This document shows positions 15,233 through 24,773 of a DNA stretch of 64,000 nt, piece by piece (the first letter of the stretch is position 1; each line of letters begins with the position of its first letter). The stretch is from DASVUS01 sp036388675 (GTDB lineage Bacteria > Armatimonadota > Abditibacteriia > Abditibacteriales > Abditibacteriaceae): assembly GCA_036388675.1 (NCBI GenBank), contig DASVRI010000010.1, positions 1-64,000 on the forward strand, written 5' to 3'. The position numbers and the translations under genes were made by a program. Below the pieces are notes generated by a model, which was not told where the DNA came from, ran no database searches, and saw nothing but the letters and a program-made list of their open reading frames with translations.

Positions 15233-17821
15233 TTAACGCGCAGAGTATGCAATGTGCAGAGTATGCCCCGCCGCTATCTCCATATCATCGACAAAGTTCA
15301 GGGTGAGTCGCCCGTCGGCAATGCTGCCTTTTACCGCTACAGGTTCCGCATCCAACTTTACCGTCAGGTCGTTGCATTCGAGACCATCGACAATTTGTAA
15401 CGTGAGCATCCTGAGGCGCAGCTTGCCCCATTTAAGGTTAAGTGAAGCGCTGTAAGCATCATCCTGGCATTGCTGTTCGAAGGTTCCCCATCCTTCGTTA
15501 CAGGTGAAGGCGGCACGAAAATGTTCAGGCGTTATTCGTGGTGCAAAGGCCATTTCTGCTTTGGGGCCATGATACTCGAACCCGCAGACCGCGAGAAAAG
15601 TACCGTATGCGGCCATGGCGCGAGCATAATGATCGGAGCACTCGATTTCGTTATAAGGGTTGCGCAGCCTGGGATGATAGCGGTCATGAATGGCGCGCGT
15701 TACCGCCAGCCCCTGGCTCGTCATACCTTCCCACATCATGTGCCCGGCCACCTGATGCTCGAAACCACTCATACATTCGTTGAAATACATCGCCGACCAG
15801 GCCCCGCTGCCTTCGATATGGCGCTCGCCTGCAAATGGGTAGGACACCATAATTAGCCCGGCATCACCCGCCGCGGCATACCAGCGCCCGGCTGTCTTTT
15901 CTTCGCGGAAGGGGCCGACATCAGGGACGAAATTGTAGCGCCACAACGATTCTAGGGCACGCCGCACGTGTTCTGCGCTCATAACCTGTCCTAAACCGAC
16001 CTGCCAGGCCCAACTCTGACCGAACACCTGGTCGATATGACAACCATCATAGGCGCCTACTTCACTGGGATGCTCCGGGTCGCCACGATGCACATAATAC
16101 GAGTACTCGTTGTTCCAGCACAACTCATCGAGACGCTTTGCCGCGCCTTCCAGAATCTCCCGGCAAACTTCTTGAAACTCTTCGTCATCCATTTCACGCG
16201 CCATTTCTTCACCGGCGCGCAAAGCGGCATGATATAGGCCGCATATCCACGGCACGACACCGAACCAATCGGCATCGAGGGTGTTATGTAATGGCCCGTA
16301 CAGGATGCCGTCACCGTTGCCATCAGTTGCAATCAGGCATTGCACAGCGCGCTTGATGCGCGGCCAGAGACGACGCAAAAAGGCGTCGTCCGCTGACATT
16401 TGGTGTTCACGATAGGCGCCGAGGATGCGTCCGGCCTGGCCGTCAACGGCGTAAATGTCGCCATCTTCAGCGCGAAAGTGGATCACTCCCGTTTCTTCTT
16501 GCAGGGCCAGACCAAAATCGACTCGTTCGCGGTGATCTCGTTCGACTTCAGGAAAGAGACGCCCCATCGCCTGTGCATAATGCCAAACATGAGTACATGT
16601 GCCGGGACAACAGCCGATTCCTTCCCAGGCCCAAAACCTGCCGTCTGCAAAGCGATGGCAGGTTGTCGTAGCCAGCGTCGAAGTGTTGGCAAAGGTGCGA
16701 TTTAAAAACCAGTGCGGCAGCGTCGAATCGTTCCAGGTGTCGCGCCACAAACGCGTTTGACTCGTCAGTTTTTCAAAGTTTTCGATGATGTAGCGTGCCA
16801 CAGCAGCGGCATCCTCAAAGCGGGCGGAGTAATGTCGTTTCTGTCCACCGAGAATATCGTTGGCATTGGGAAAGTACCAGGTGAGCACGAAATCTACCTG
16901 CGCTTCTTCGCCGGACGCCAGCACCATGCTTCGTCCTAAAGCGCCTATAGCGGGAACCTCACTCGCAGCGTCATCACCAGAACTATGCACTTGTGCGGCG
17001 GCGCCCCGAAGCGTCAATGCCATGGAGCCGTAATCGGGCAAAGCCTCGACTTCGCCGGGAGTTGCTGCTTCCAGGACGCGTGCCCAACCATGCCACAACG
17101 TAAAGCCCTCACCGAAAGTGACTTCCTGCTGGCGAAGGGCTGGTGCGCCCGGGTGATCGCGCAGCACCGCATTTTCCAGCTTCCCGGTCAGTTCGACTTC
17201 GACGGTTTCGCTGCCTGTGTTATGCAATGTGAAGCGGAAGATGGTCGCCGGAAGGCTGCAGTCGGCGGCGTTCAGGGGAATGAACGGAGAAAACGCTTCG
17301 AGCCTGGTTTTAATCGGCACATCAACATCCGAGTACTCGATATTTGCGATAGGGTACTGTCCGGTGAAACTGACAGAGGTAAATCCACGCGCCTCCAGAG
17401 GGCGCTCGATTTTATTCTCCGCAGTCTTGACCGTTAACGTAAATCCCTGCTGCACGAGACGGTGATCGTCGGGCAGAGGAGGCTCCAGGAAGGCTGAGCC
17501 ATCACGCGATTTAACTTCCTGACCTTTGTAGAACACCGTGTTGGGCGCGATGCCCTCTTTGGCGCGATTGAAAATATCCCACAACCAGAGACGACCATCG
17601 CCGCCGAGGTAAAGCGTGCCGCAAAATAAACCACCCACCGGCATGCCGATCAAATGCAGATCGTCACCGGTAAAGGTTTCGGGTTCGCCCCGCTGCGATA
17701 ACTGGGCAATCCATTCGGGTGATAATCCTTTTTCAGCGGGCACGACGCGTAGAAATTCAGGATTTACGGCAACAGCAGCTTGCGAGCCGCAGTGGCAACT
17801 CACTGAGTCGGGCAATTGCAT
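15233..17821 (-). CDS. GH116 beta-glucosidase / glucosylceramidase family protein
   Basis: An 862-residue protein of the GBA2/GH116 family, which hydrolyses beta-glucosides or beta-xylosides with retention. The N-terminal beta-sandwich (GBA2_N, about 35-330) holds LIGMPVGGLFCGTLYLGGDG. The (alpha/alpha)6 catalytic domain follows (about 380-850). LALQEETGVIHFR carries the likely nucleophile glutamate, and GAYDGCHIDQVFGQSWAW carries the likely acid/base aspartate. No signal peptide is visible, so it probably acts in the cytosol on imported oligosaccharides. It is the last gene of the GH39-GH43-GH116 cluster. GAGTACTC copies at 16101 and 17331 encode EYS. Confidence 0.92.
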   Translation of the reverse strand: MQLPDSVSCHCGSQAAVAVNPEFLRVVPAEKGLSPEWIAQLSQRGEPETFTGDDLHLIGMPVGGLFCGTLYLGGDGRLWLWDIFNRAKEGIAPNTVFYKGQEVKSRDGSAFLEPPLPDDHRLVQQGFTLTVKTAENKIERPLEARGFTSVSFTGQYPIANIEYSDVDVPIKTRLEAFSPFIPLNAADCSLPATIFRFTLHNTGSETVEVELTGKLENAVLRDHPGAPALRQQEVTFGEGFTLWHGWARVLEAATPGEVEALPDYGSMALTLRGAAAQVHSSGDDAASEVPAIGALGRSMVLASGEEAQVDFVLTWYFPNANDILGGQKRHYSARFEDAAAVARYIIENFEKLTSQTRLWRDTWNDSTLPHWFLNRTFANTSTLATTTCHRFADGRFWAWEGIGCCPGTCTHVWHYAQAMGRLFPEVERDHRERVDFGLALQEETGVIHFRAEDGDIYAVDGQAGRILGAYREHQMSADDAFLRRLWPRIKRAVQCLIATDGNGDGILYGPLHNTLDADWFGVVPWICGLYHAALRAGEEMAREMDDEEFQEVCREILEGAAKRLDELCWNNEYSYYVHRGDPEHPSEVGAYDGCHIDQVFGQSWAWQVGLGQVMSAEHVRRALESLWRYNFVPDVGPFREEKTAGRWYAAAGDAGLIMVSYPFAGERHIEGSGAWSAMYFNECMSGFEHQVAGHMMWEGMTSQGLAVTRAIHDRYHPRLRNPYNEIECSDHYARAMAAYGTFLAVCGFEYHGPKAEMAFAPRITPEHFRAAFTCNEGWGTFEQQCQDDAYSASLNLKWGKLRLRMLTLQIVDGLECNDLTVKLDAEPVAVKGSIADGRLTLNFVDDMEIAAGHTLHIAYSAR

Positions 17822-17936
17822 CGTTCAACCTTCAGAGATGAAATACGGAAAAAGAAGCCCGATTTATGCGGCTTCTCTTCTCATGTTGTGAATTCCGGCA
17901 CATCAAGCGTTCGCCTCTATTTTCCCTGTGCGGTGC

Positions 17937-19604
17937 TTAGCGGTTCGGGCTATGCGGCCCGTGATAGGTGTAATGGAAGAAGTCCACGTCCACGTAGCCG
18001 GATTCGCTCTTGTTGTTGTAAGTGTAGATGCCGATGCGGTCACCCCGATAGGCGCCCCACATGAGTTGGTAAGGCTCGCCAAAGTCAGTAAACGTTGTGC
18101 CATCCAGACTGTAGGAGTATTGGCTCTTGCCATCCAGTCCCCAAATAGATCGAAGCCACAGACTGTTGCCGCTGAGCACGTCCCCGCGAGTGATTTCGCC
18201 GTCCTTCTTATATTCCAGCGTGCGTGTCGTGCCTTCCTGAGCAACACCCAGAACCGAATGATGCATCGCCGCAAAGTGGCACAATCCTGCTTTCTGCCCA
18301 TGCGCCATGCCGCTGAGATCGAGCTTGATGACCACTTCGTTGGAGTTTGTGCGCATGGAACGCTGCGTGAGTGTGTTGCCCGCCTTGAGCAGATGGTCGG
18401 CTTGCAGAGGTTTAAAGGCGTGCAGTCGCAACCAACCCGGCCTCTGCGCCAACGACCACTTGTCCGGGCGCGGCTGGTAGTTCCATTCCCATTGCACCGG
18501 CAGAGTACTCGTGTTGAATTCGTCACTTGTCTGCGGCGTAACAATCGGCATATTCTGCACCGGCTTCTTGCCCGACCAGGCCATTCTTCCAAGACCATGC
18601 GGCCCGGTTTCGCCGATAAGTGGCCAACCGTCAACCCACGTCACCGGCAGCAAACTGGCGGCGCGGCCTTCCCAATCTCCCGTGCCGTGATGGGTGAAGA
18701 AGTACCAGTCGCCGTTTTCCGTATCGACGATGCCGCCCTGATTAGGCTCTTTTGCCTCACGGTTCTGATCGGTGAGCTGTTTCTTTTCCGTGTAAGGCCC
18801 CAGTACCTTGCTTGAACGTTGCATCATCACGACGCGTGCGCCTTTGACTTCGGAGAAGAAGTGATAATACAATCCGTCTTTCTTGAAGAGCTTGTTAGCT
18901 TCCCGATGTGCGCCTTCGTTCACCAAAACCGCAGATTCCTTGATTGGCGCGCGGCCATCGGGCGTCATCTTGAAGATGTAGGTTTTGTAGTTGTCTTTAA
19001 ACCTGGTGCCGATGAAATAGCCCTGGCCATCATCGTCCCAAAACGGGCAGCAATCGTCCCAACCACTTTCCTTCATGAAGGAAGTTAACGGCGCCCACGG
19101 CCCTGCCGGATTTGCGGCAGAGGTCATGAAGTAGCCTTCATCTGCCGTGCCGAAGTAAACCCGGAATTTATTGTCGTGGTAACGCATGGCCCCGGCCCAC
19201 ACGCCTTTGCCGGAGCGATTCATTCTGTCCCAATTCAACTCCGGCCCAATCTGCGTGAGGTCGCTCACGACATGGCCCAGAATGCTCCAGTTGACCAGGT
19301 CTTTCGAGTGCAGGATTACCATGCCCGGAGAAAACTGCATCGTGGAGGAGATGACATAATAATCCGACCCGATGCGGATGCAATCGAGATCGCTGTAGTC
19401 GCCAGGCAGCACCGGATTATGGTAAGTTCCGTCACCTTGATCACCCCAGGTGAGCCAACTTCCCCACGGGCGCGGCTGCTCGCGCGCCTGTTCCTGCACT
19501 TGCTCCTGCGCCTGCACTGCACTCAGCGGAAGCAGCAGTAGCGCGATGAGAATCAGGCACTGATACCACAACGCCGGTGAGATGAAACTCACGTTCATAG
19601 CCAT
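17937..19604 (-). CDS. GH43 glycosidase (beta-xylosidase / arabinofuranosidase type), secreted
   Basis: A 555-residue enzyme with a signal peptide (about 1-32, ending SAVQAQ) and then a five-bladed beta-propeller. The catalytic base is in NPVLPGDYSDLDCIRIG (about 63-79), the pKa-setting aspartate lies in CCPFWDDDGQGYFIG, and the acid glutamate is in NEGAHREANKLFKKDG. The C-terminal 200 residues form the beta-sandwich domain common in xylosidases of this family. It should act outside the cytosol on xylan or arabinoxylan side chains. It lies 45 bp downstream of GH39 and 115 bp upstream of GH116 in the same orientation. Confidence 0.92.
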   Translation of the reverse strand: MAMNVSFISPALWYQCLILIALLLLPLSAVQAQEQVQEQAREQPRPWGSWLTWGDQGDGTYHNPVLPGDYSDLDCIRIGSDYYVISSTMQFSPGMVILHSKDLVNWSILGHVVSDLTQIGPELNWDRMNRSGKGVWAGAMRYHDNKFRVYFGTADEGYFMTSAANPAGPWAPLTSFMKESGWDDCCPFWDDDGQGYFIGTRFKDNYKTYIFKMTPDGRAPIKESAVLVNEGAHREANKLFKKDGLYYHFFSEVKGARVVMMQRSSKVLGPYTEKKQLTDQNREAKEPNQGGIVDTENGDWYFFTHHGTGDWEGRAASLLPVTWVDGWPLIGETGPHGLGRMAWSGKKPVQNMPIVTPQTSDEFNTSTLPVQWEWNYQPRPDKWSLAQRPGWLRLHAFKPLQADHLLKAGNTLTQRSMRTNSNEVVIKLDLSGMAHGQKAGLCHFAAMHHSVLGVAQEGTTRTLEYKKDGEITRGDVLSGNSLWLRSIWGLDGKSQYSYSLDGTTFTDFGEPYQLMWGAYRGDRIGIYTYNNKSESGYVDVDFFHYTYHGPHSPNR

Positions 19605-19649
19605 GCTGAGGATAATCTGGTTTTCCTTAGAGCATATTCCTGGGGAGTG

Positions 19650-21377
19650 TCAATCCCACTCGAAGACGAGCAACGACACAGCCTGTCGCGGCAAGTCAAG
19701 ATGTGTGGAGAGCGTCCTGTTCTTGACCTGCACAATCTCGTTTCCGGCGAGCGGTGCCAGTTGAGCCGCTACTTCCAGTTCCGCATATTGCTGCGGCGTC
19801 GGCTGCTGGGGCGAACCCATTTGCTTCCACGCCGTGAAAGCATTGCTGTGCGTTTCGTCAATACGATAATGCGACAGCTTGGCCGTGCCGGTTTGAATCG
19901 GCAGCCCACTAATGGCCAGGTCAACGGCGGCGCTGGGGCCAGGCACATCGTCGTCGTGATAGTTCCACACCATCACACTCAGCTTGCCCTGTTCTAACCC
20001 TGCCAGAGCCGAAATGTCCGGTGTGCCGCGCACGCCGCTTTTCATCAGGGCATCGAGGCCCGCATCAGCGGAGCTTTGCACGCTTATGCGCTGACCGCCC
20101 ATCTTGCCGAACATGCGAAAAACGTTGAGTACTGGAAGGTCAATGCCATTGCTCGCGAGTTGGCGAAATCCGGCGAAATAGGGCTGGTCTTCAAACGTGA
20201 AGGCCCAGGTCAGCGCCCCTTCCAGATTAACGCCGTGTTTATCGGCGATATCGTATTTGCGGGCAAAGCTCGCCGCCGTATAGCTGGAATACAGCGTGCC
20301 GTTGCGATAACCCAGTTGCGGCCCCTGGCACGCGGCGCAGCCATCAGGATCGGATTCGCCGATTACAATCGGCTTGTCCTTGAGTTCGGGAAACCGGGCA
20401 ATGACGGCACAGGCATCGTCGATGTTCCGCAACTGGCTGGAGATGCCCATGCGCACATGGTCGTCTTGAAATCGCGGGTAGCCTTTGGCGTGAAAAGAAA
20501 GGAAGTCCAGCGGCGAACCTTGCTTTCCCGTCGCGTAATTGGTGCCGCGCACGCAGTGTTCAAGAAAATCGCGCAGAAAGTCGCCGCCGGGGCCACCGGC
20601 AGTTTCCGGCCCGCCGACTTTGGCCGTTGGTAAGGCGCGGCGCACCCCGTCCACGGCGTAATCATACAGCTTGTGAAACTCTTGTGGCGTGCCGCGCCAG
20701 TAACCGATATTCGGTTCATTCCAAACCTGCCAATACCACGATTCCACTTCGGCACGGCCATATTTTTCAACACAGTGCTTTGTCCACTGGAAGACGAGTT
20801 CGCCCCACTTCACGTAGTCTTTGGGCGGGTAAGCCCAGCCGGTGTAAATCTCGTCATATTTCGCGGCGGGCGTCCAATGATGTTGATAGGGTTCCGGCTT
20901 GGTGGAGAGCGCCTTCGGCATGAAACCGATCTGCATGTAGGGCTTCACGCCGCGCTCTAAGCCGGCCTCAACAATGCGATCCACAAGAGTCCAATCGTAA
21001 ATCGGCTGCCCCTGCTCGTCCTCCGTATAGGCGTTGGTTGAACCCCATTTGAGCGCCGGAGTGCCGTCGCCGGTCGTCAGCAAATTGTGAGTGCGAAAAA
21101 AAGCCGGTTGCGGCCCAATCTGCCCCAGTGCGGCCAGCAATTTCTTGCCGTTTTTCATGTAAGCATAGTTGGGCTCGTCTGCCCCATAGTAGCGCCAGAT
21201 GGGACGCAACCCGCCTTTGGGTTTGCTCGCATCAATTTGAATAGTCACGGGAAGCTCCTTGATAATTGGTGGTGCAGAGGCAATGGGAGACTCGGCAGCT
21301 TGCAGAGAACTGATTGCAACAAGAAACGGAGCAACAAGCATGAGGCGTTGCAGCAGAGAATGAAGAGGTTGGTTCAT
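19650..21377 (-). CDS. GH39 glycosidase (beta-xylosidase type), secreted
   Basis: A 575-residue family 39 enzyme with a signal peptide (about 1-28). The TIM barrel shows the acid/base glutamate E221 in WYWQVWNEPNIGYW and the nucleophile E341 in KPIVIGESDPDGCA. LEGALTWAFTFEDQPYFAGFR is also typical. A C-terminal beta-sandwich carries VMVWNYHDDD. The expected reaction is retaining hydrolysis of xylo-oligosaccharides. It starts 9 bp after the PIG-L gene stop, so both are on one transcript. Confidence 0.93.
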   Translation of the reverse strand: MNQPLHSLLQRLMLVAPFLVAISSLQAAESPIASAPPIIKELPVTIQIDASKPKGGLRPIWRYYGADEPNYAYMKNGKKLLAALGQIGPQPAFFRTHNLLTTGDGTPALKWGSTNAYTEDEQGQPIYDWTLVDRIVEAGLERGVKPYMQIGFMPKALSTKPEPYQHHWTPAAKYDEIYTGWAYPPKDYVKWGELVFQWTKHCVEKYGRAEVESWYWQVWNEPNIGYWRGTPQEFHKLYDYAVDGVRRALPTAKVGGPETAGGPGGDFLRDFLEHCVRGTNYATGKQGSPLDFLSFHAKGYPRFQDDHVRMGISSQLRNIDDACAVIARFPELKDKPIVIGESDPDGCAACQGPQLGYRNGTLYSSYTAASFARKYDIADKHGVNLEGALTWAFTFEDQPYFAGFRQLASNGIDLPVLNVFRMFGKMGGQRISVQSSADAGLDALMKSGVRGTPDISALAGLEQGKLSVMVWNYHDDDVPGPSAAVDLAISGLPIQTGTAKLSHYRIDETHSNAFTAWKQMGSPQQPTPQQYAELEVAAQLAPLAGNEIVQVKNRTLSTHLDLPRQAVSLLVFEWD

Positions 21378-21386
21378 GGCGTAGGT

Positions 21387-22205
21387 TTATTCTCCAAAGG
21401 GAAATAACTGTTGCTTCATGTGGGTTGTCAAGGGCGCACCGTATTCACACACTTCGAAGGCTTCTGCGAATTGGATTTGTGAACCGTGCTCTGTGCCGTA
21501 GCGCTCAATCAGTGTAGTGCGAAAACTCTCGGCTTCTTGATTGAAGCGTCGCTCCATAGACTGGCGCAGCCACACTTTGCGCTCGGTCTCACCTGTCGGG
21601 ACTTCGTGCAAAATTCCGGCGTTGTAAGGCAGCCACTCGAAGAATTGCGATTCATGGCAGCTAATGGCTTCGATCTTCTTTTCTACTGTGGCGTCAATAT
21701 CCACCACGACATCAGGAACGAACGGATACGGCTTTTGAAACCCGTCGCTTGTGTACATCATGACCGGGTTTTGTGATAGATGCTGCGCCATGGCTACGAC
21801 GTTAGGCACGGTCACCATGTAAGCCGCATCCTGCACCAGAATCGCTGTGTAGCGATGGTCGGGATGGTAGTCGTTGGGACGTGGCCCCAGCACCAAATGA
21901 GGCCGATATTCGCGAATGAGCCGGATGATCTCACGACGGTTCTCCAGGCTGGGCAGAAGTTCTCCATCATGGTTGTCGAGTACTCGGTATTCGACACCAA
22001 GCACTTTGCCGGCGGCTTCGGCTTCGGCACAACGCCGCCGGGCCAGAGCCGCTCCAGCCATGGTTTGATGACCGGCGTCGCCATTTGTCACCGAAACAAA
22101 CTGCACTCGGTGTCCCGCTTGTGCCCACAACGCCGCCGTCCCGCCAGCACGTAAGTCGCAATCATCGGGGTGCGCGCCGAAAACAATAATGCGAAGCTGT
22201 TCCAT
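21387..22205 (-). CDS. PIG-L family N- or O-deacetylase (LmbE-like)
   Basis: A 272-residue zinc-dependent deacetylase. The metal-binding motif AHPDD lies at about 12-16 and the second histidine in RPNDYHPDHRYTAI near 108-121. No export signal is seen. As first gene of the glycan cluster (followed after 9 bp by GH39) it may remove acetyl groups from acetylated xylan fragments or aminosugars, but this is inference from context. The gene-free stretch upstream (22206-22608) contains no motif I can name. A GAGTACTC at 21978 encodes YRVLDN. Confidence 0.88.
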   Translation of the reverse strand: MEQLRIIVFGAHPDDCDLRAGGTAALWAQAGHRVQFVSVTNGDAGHQTMAGAALARRRCAEAEAAGKVLGVEYRVLDNHDGELLPSLENRREIIRLIREYRPHLVLGPRPNDYHPDHRYTAILVQDAAYMVTVPNVVAMAQHLSQNPVMMYTSDGFQKPYPFVPDVVVDIDATVEKKIEAISCHESQFFEWLPYNAGILHEVPTGETERKVWLRQSMERRFNQEAESFRTTLIERYGTEHGSQIQFAEAFEVCEYGAPLTTHMKQQLFPFGE

Positions 22206-22608
22206 GATCGATGCCTTTCACTTACGCCCGCTATTTCATAACCCCAAAGGGCAATCGTTATGACAATAGGCCTCTTGCATAGGTCTTGGCGACGGCTGTT
22301 TTTTGCAAGCGCACTGTATGCAAGAGATCTAATGTCTTTCTGGATGTAATCAACTTCGGTTTGCCCGACACCTGTTCGGTTTGCCAGCAAACGCCTTGAC
22401 TTCATCTTGCTTTGTTTTGCCTCGCAGCGCAACAAACAAGGCTGCACCACGAAGCTGCACCAGAAGGTCAAATTCGTTTCATCAGTCTGCCGCTCAGTGC
22501 CATTGCAGGCGGTTGAAGAAACGCTAACTGATATGTCTGAACCGATTGCGGCATATGGAGAGCACTTTTCAATCGGCTAAACTATTGCTTCCTACAGAGT
22601 GCCTAATT

Positions 22609-23571
22609 ATGAAACCACTTCGCTTTCGCCTGCTGTTTCTGGTCGGCCTTGCTGCGCTTCTCGTTTCCCAACCATTGACGCCCACGGCGCATGCTCGAAC
22701 AATTCGTCTGTTCATCATCGGCAATAGCTTCTCGCAAAACGCGACTCGCTATTTGCCCCAACTCGCTAAAGAGGGCGGACACGAACTGATAATTGGACGC
22801 GCAGAACTGGGCAATTGCTCTCTTGAAAGGCACTGGTCTCATGTCGAAGCGGCAGAGGCCAACGCCGCTGACCCCAAAGGCAAACCCTATGGCGGCAAGT
22901 CTCTGCGCGAATTGCTTTCTGCGGGCACCTGGGACATCGTGACCATTCAGCAGTACTCGCTGCTTTCGCCGGATGTCCAAACCTATCGCCCCTTCGCGCA
23001 GAAGTTGCACGACTACGTCAAGAAATTGCAGCCTAACACCGAGTTGATACTCCACCAAACGTGGGCCTATCGTAGCGACGCACGGGGCTTCGGCTTTGTG
23101 GATGCCGGCAAGCAAGAGCGCGCGAAGAATCAGCGCGAGATGTGGGAGAGTTCGCGGGCAGCCTACCACACCATAAGCAACGAACTGGGTTTGCGCCTGA
23201 TCCCGGTTGGCGATGCGTTCTGGAAAGTGAGCAACGACCTTCAATGGGGTTATCAAAGAGACACCGCCTTCGACTTACAGAAGGCGGTCGCGCCTGCGCT
23301 GCCCAACCAGACAAACTCACTTCATGTGGGCTACTGGTGGTCGAAAGAAGGCGACAAGCTCTCCTTTGACGCCAATCACGCCAACGAAGCCGGGTGCTAT
23401 CTGGGCGCTTTGGTGTGGTATGGTTCTCTGTTTGGCGAGTCACCCGAAAAGCTGACCTTTGTGCCGCCCCGCGTGCCGCAGAATTTCGCCGCATTTCTGC
23501 GCCAGATAGCGGCTCAGACTGTGCAGGACAATGCGGCGAACGCGGTTGCTTTACCGCTGCGGCTTCGTTAG
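22609..23571 (+). CDS. SGNH/DUF4886-type hydrolase, secreted
   Basis: About 320 residues with a signal peptide (MKPLRFRLLFLVGLAALLVS). Block I of the SGNH fold is IIGNSFSQNA, with the nucleophile serine. Block V is DANHANEAGCYLG, with the catalytic DxxH. DIVTIQQYS and HQTWAYR fit DUF4886. A role as esterase on acetylated or acylated sugars is likely given the surrounding glycosidases. A start 63 bp further upstream is possible, but the one used gives a normal signal peptide. It lies divergently from the PIG-L cluster. Confidence 0.8.
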   Translation: MKPLRFRLLFLVGLAALLVSQPLTPTAHARTIRLFIIGNSFSQNATRYLPQLAKEGGHELIIGRAELGNCSLERHWSHVEAAEANAADPKGKPYGGKSLRELLSAGTWDIVTIQQYSLLSPDVQTYRPFAQKLHDYVKKLQPNTELILHQTWAYRSDARGFGFVDAGKQERAKNQREMWESSRAAYHTISNELGLRLIPVGDAFWKVSNDLQWGYQRDTAFDLQKAVAPALPNQTNSLHVGYWWSKEGDKLSFDANHANEAGCYLGALVWYGSLFGESPEKLTFVPPRVPQNFAAFLRQIAAQTVQDNAANAVALPLRLR

Positions 23572-23580
23572 GCTTTGTGC

Positions 23581-24456
23581 ATGAGCATTGAACATCTGCC
23601 ACTGGAAGTCAAACCCTTAGTCAACGAGCATTGCGCCACCGGAGAAAACCCCTACTGGAACCCCAACGACGGCTGCGTCTACTGGACGGATATTCCCAAC
23701 GGCAAGATTTTTCGCTTCGACCCCGCAACGGGGCAGCACCAGAAAATCTATGAAGATGTGCCGGTTGGCGGCTTCACTTTGCAGGACGACGGCAACTGGC
23801 TCCTGTTTCGCGTGAACGACATAGCCCACATGACGCCCGATGGCGTTGTTACACCGGGACGCGATTATACCGATGACGGCATGGAGCGCTTCAATGATGT
23901 CATCGCCGACCCCGCCGGTCGCGTCTATGCCGGCACCATCGGCACCAGCCGCGAAAGCGGGGGTTTATATCGCGTGGACCTCGACGGAACCGTAACAAAG
24001 CTTTTCGCCGGCACCGGTTGCTCTAACGGCATGGGCTTTACACCCGACAGGCAACACTTCTACTGGACGTGCTCCACTACCAAACGCATCTTGCGTTTTG
24101 CATATAACCAGGGGACGGGCGAACTCAGCGAGAGCACGCCGTTTTTCGTTGCAACAGAAAACGATAAAACTCCGGATGGATTGGCTGTTGACCGCGAAGG
24201 CACCATTTGGTCGGCGCGTTATGGCGGACACGGCATTGTACGCCACGACGCGAATAGCGGCGCGCCCACCGGCAAAATCGAGATGCCGGTTCCCAACATC
24301 ACATCGCTCTTCTTCGGTGGCGCGCAGCGCGACATCATGTATGTCACAACCGCCGGTGGCAAGGCCGGCAGCGACACCGCCGACGGCACGCTCTACCAAA
24401 TCGCAGCACCTGTCGCGGGACAGCAAGAGTTTGTGTCGCGCGTGCGCTTTGCCTAG
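23581..24456 (+). CDS. SMP-30/gluconolactonase/LRE family lactonase
   Basis: A 291-residue six-bladed beta-propeller lactonase. Metal ligands are expected at the early glutamate in ATGENPYWNP, the asparagine in NDVIADPAGRVYAGT, the asparagine in GCSNGMGFTPD and the aspartate in KTPDGLAVDREG; all four are present. It should hydrolyse aldonolactones made by sugar dehydrogenases. It begins 9 bp after the SGNH gene, so they are probably co-transcribed. An in-frame TTG two codons upstream is a less likely start. Confidence 0.9.
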   Translation: MSIEHLPLEVKPLVNEHCATGENPYWNPNDGCVYWTDIPNGKIFRFDPATGQHQKIYEDVPVGGFTLQDDGNWLLFRVNDIAHMTPDGVVTPGRDYTDDGMERFNDVIADPAGRVYAGTIGTSRESGGLYRVDLDGTVTKLFAGTGCSNGMGFTPDRQHFYWTCSTTKRILRFAYNQGTGELSESTPFFVATENDKTPDGLAVDREGTIWSARYGGHGIVRHDANSGAPTGKIEMPVPNITSLFFGGAQRDIMYVTTAGGKAGSDTADGTLYQIAAPVAGQQEFVSRVRFA

Positions 24457-24549
24457 CCGGTGAGATATTCCGTCAGAGCTTCAACCGGTTCGCAAATACA
24501 TTCGCCTTTATGAACCGGTTGAAGCAGCCGTCGAGTACTCGCAAGGCTC

Positions 24550-24771
24550 CAAGCAGTCTCATAAATAGCAGTGAAGCCGTGGTCACGAACAGGGTGCCCC
24601 TTGTCACGAACCCGCAGCGTGAGCGACGGGCTTGTTTCAGGCCACGCCTGTTTCAGGCCACGCTTGTTTCAGGACATGCAGGCCCGTGGCTCACAGCCCC
24701 CAGCAGACAAGTCGTTGTCTGCTTCTGGGGCAACCAACACTCCGGGTTCGTGCAGATGGTTATGAGGCGGC
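24550..24771. repeat. Cloverleaf interspersed repeat, copy B (largest)
   Basis: It runs from AAGCAGTCTCATAA at 24550 to the inverted arm GGTTATGAGGCGGCTT ending at 24771, directly against the SDR stop codon. Inside are the outer stem (ACGAACCCGCAG around 24606-24617 paired with CCGGGTTCGTG near 24742), hairpin 1 starting GTGAGCGACGGGCTTG at 24619, and hairpin 2 (AGCAGACAAGTCGTTGTCTGCT, about 24702-24723). The tip of hairpin 1 is expanded by tandem copies of a GTTTCAGGCCACGC unit. It fills the 317-bp gene-free stretch 24457-24773. Confidence 0.82.
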
Positions 24772-24773
24772 TT

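Noticed and set aside
22951..22958. CAGTACTC and other one-mismatch forms (also near 5924, 11228, 20127, 26075, 41467, 48035, 50759, 54282, 57083, 58406)
   Set aside because: Their number is about what chance allows for AGTACT hexamers, so they were not counted as copies of the palindrome.
24619..24723. Possible tRNA or structured RNA gene because of the cloverleaf
   Set aside because: The stem lengths and missing conserved tRNA loop sequences do not fit; three near-identical copies in gene gaps fit a repeat family.
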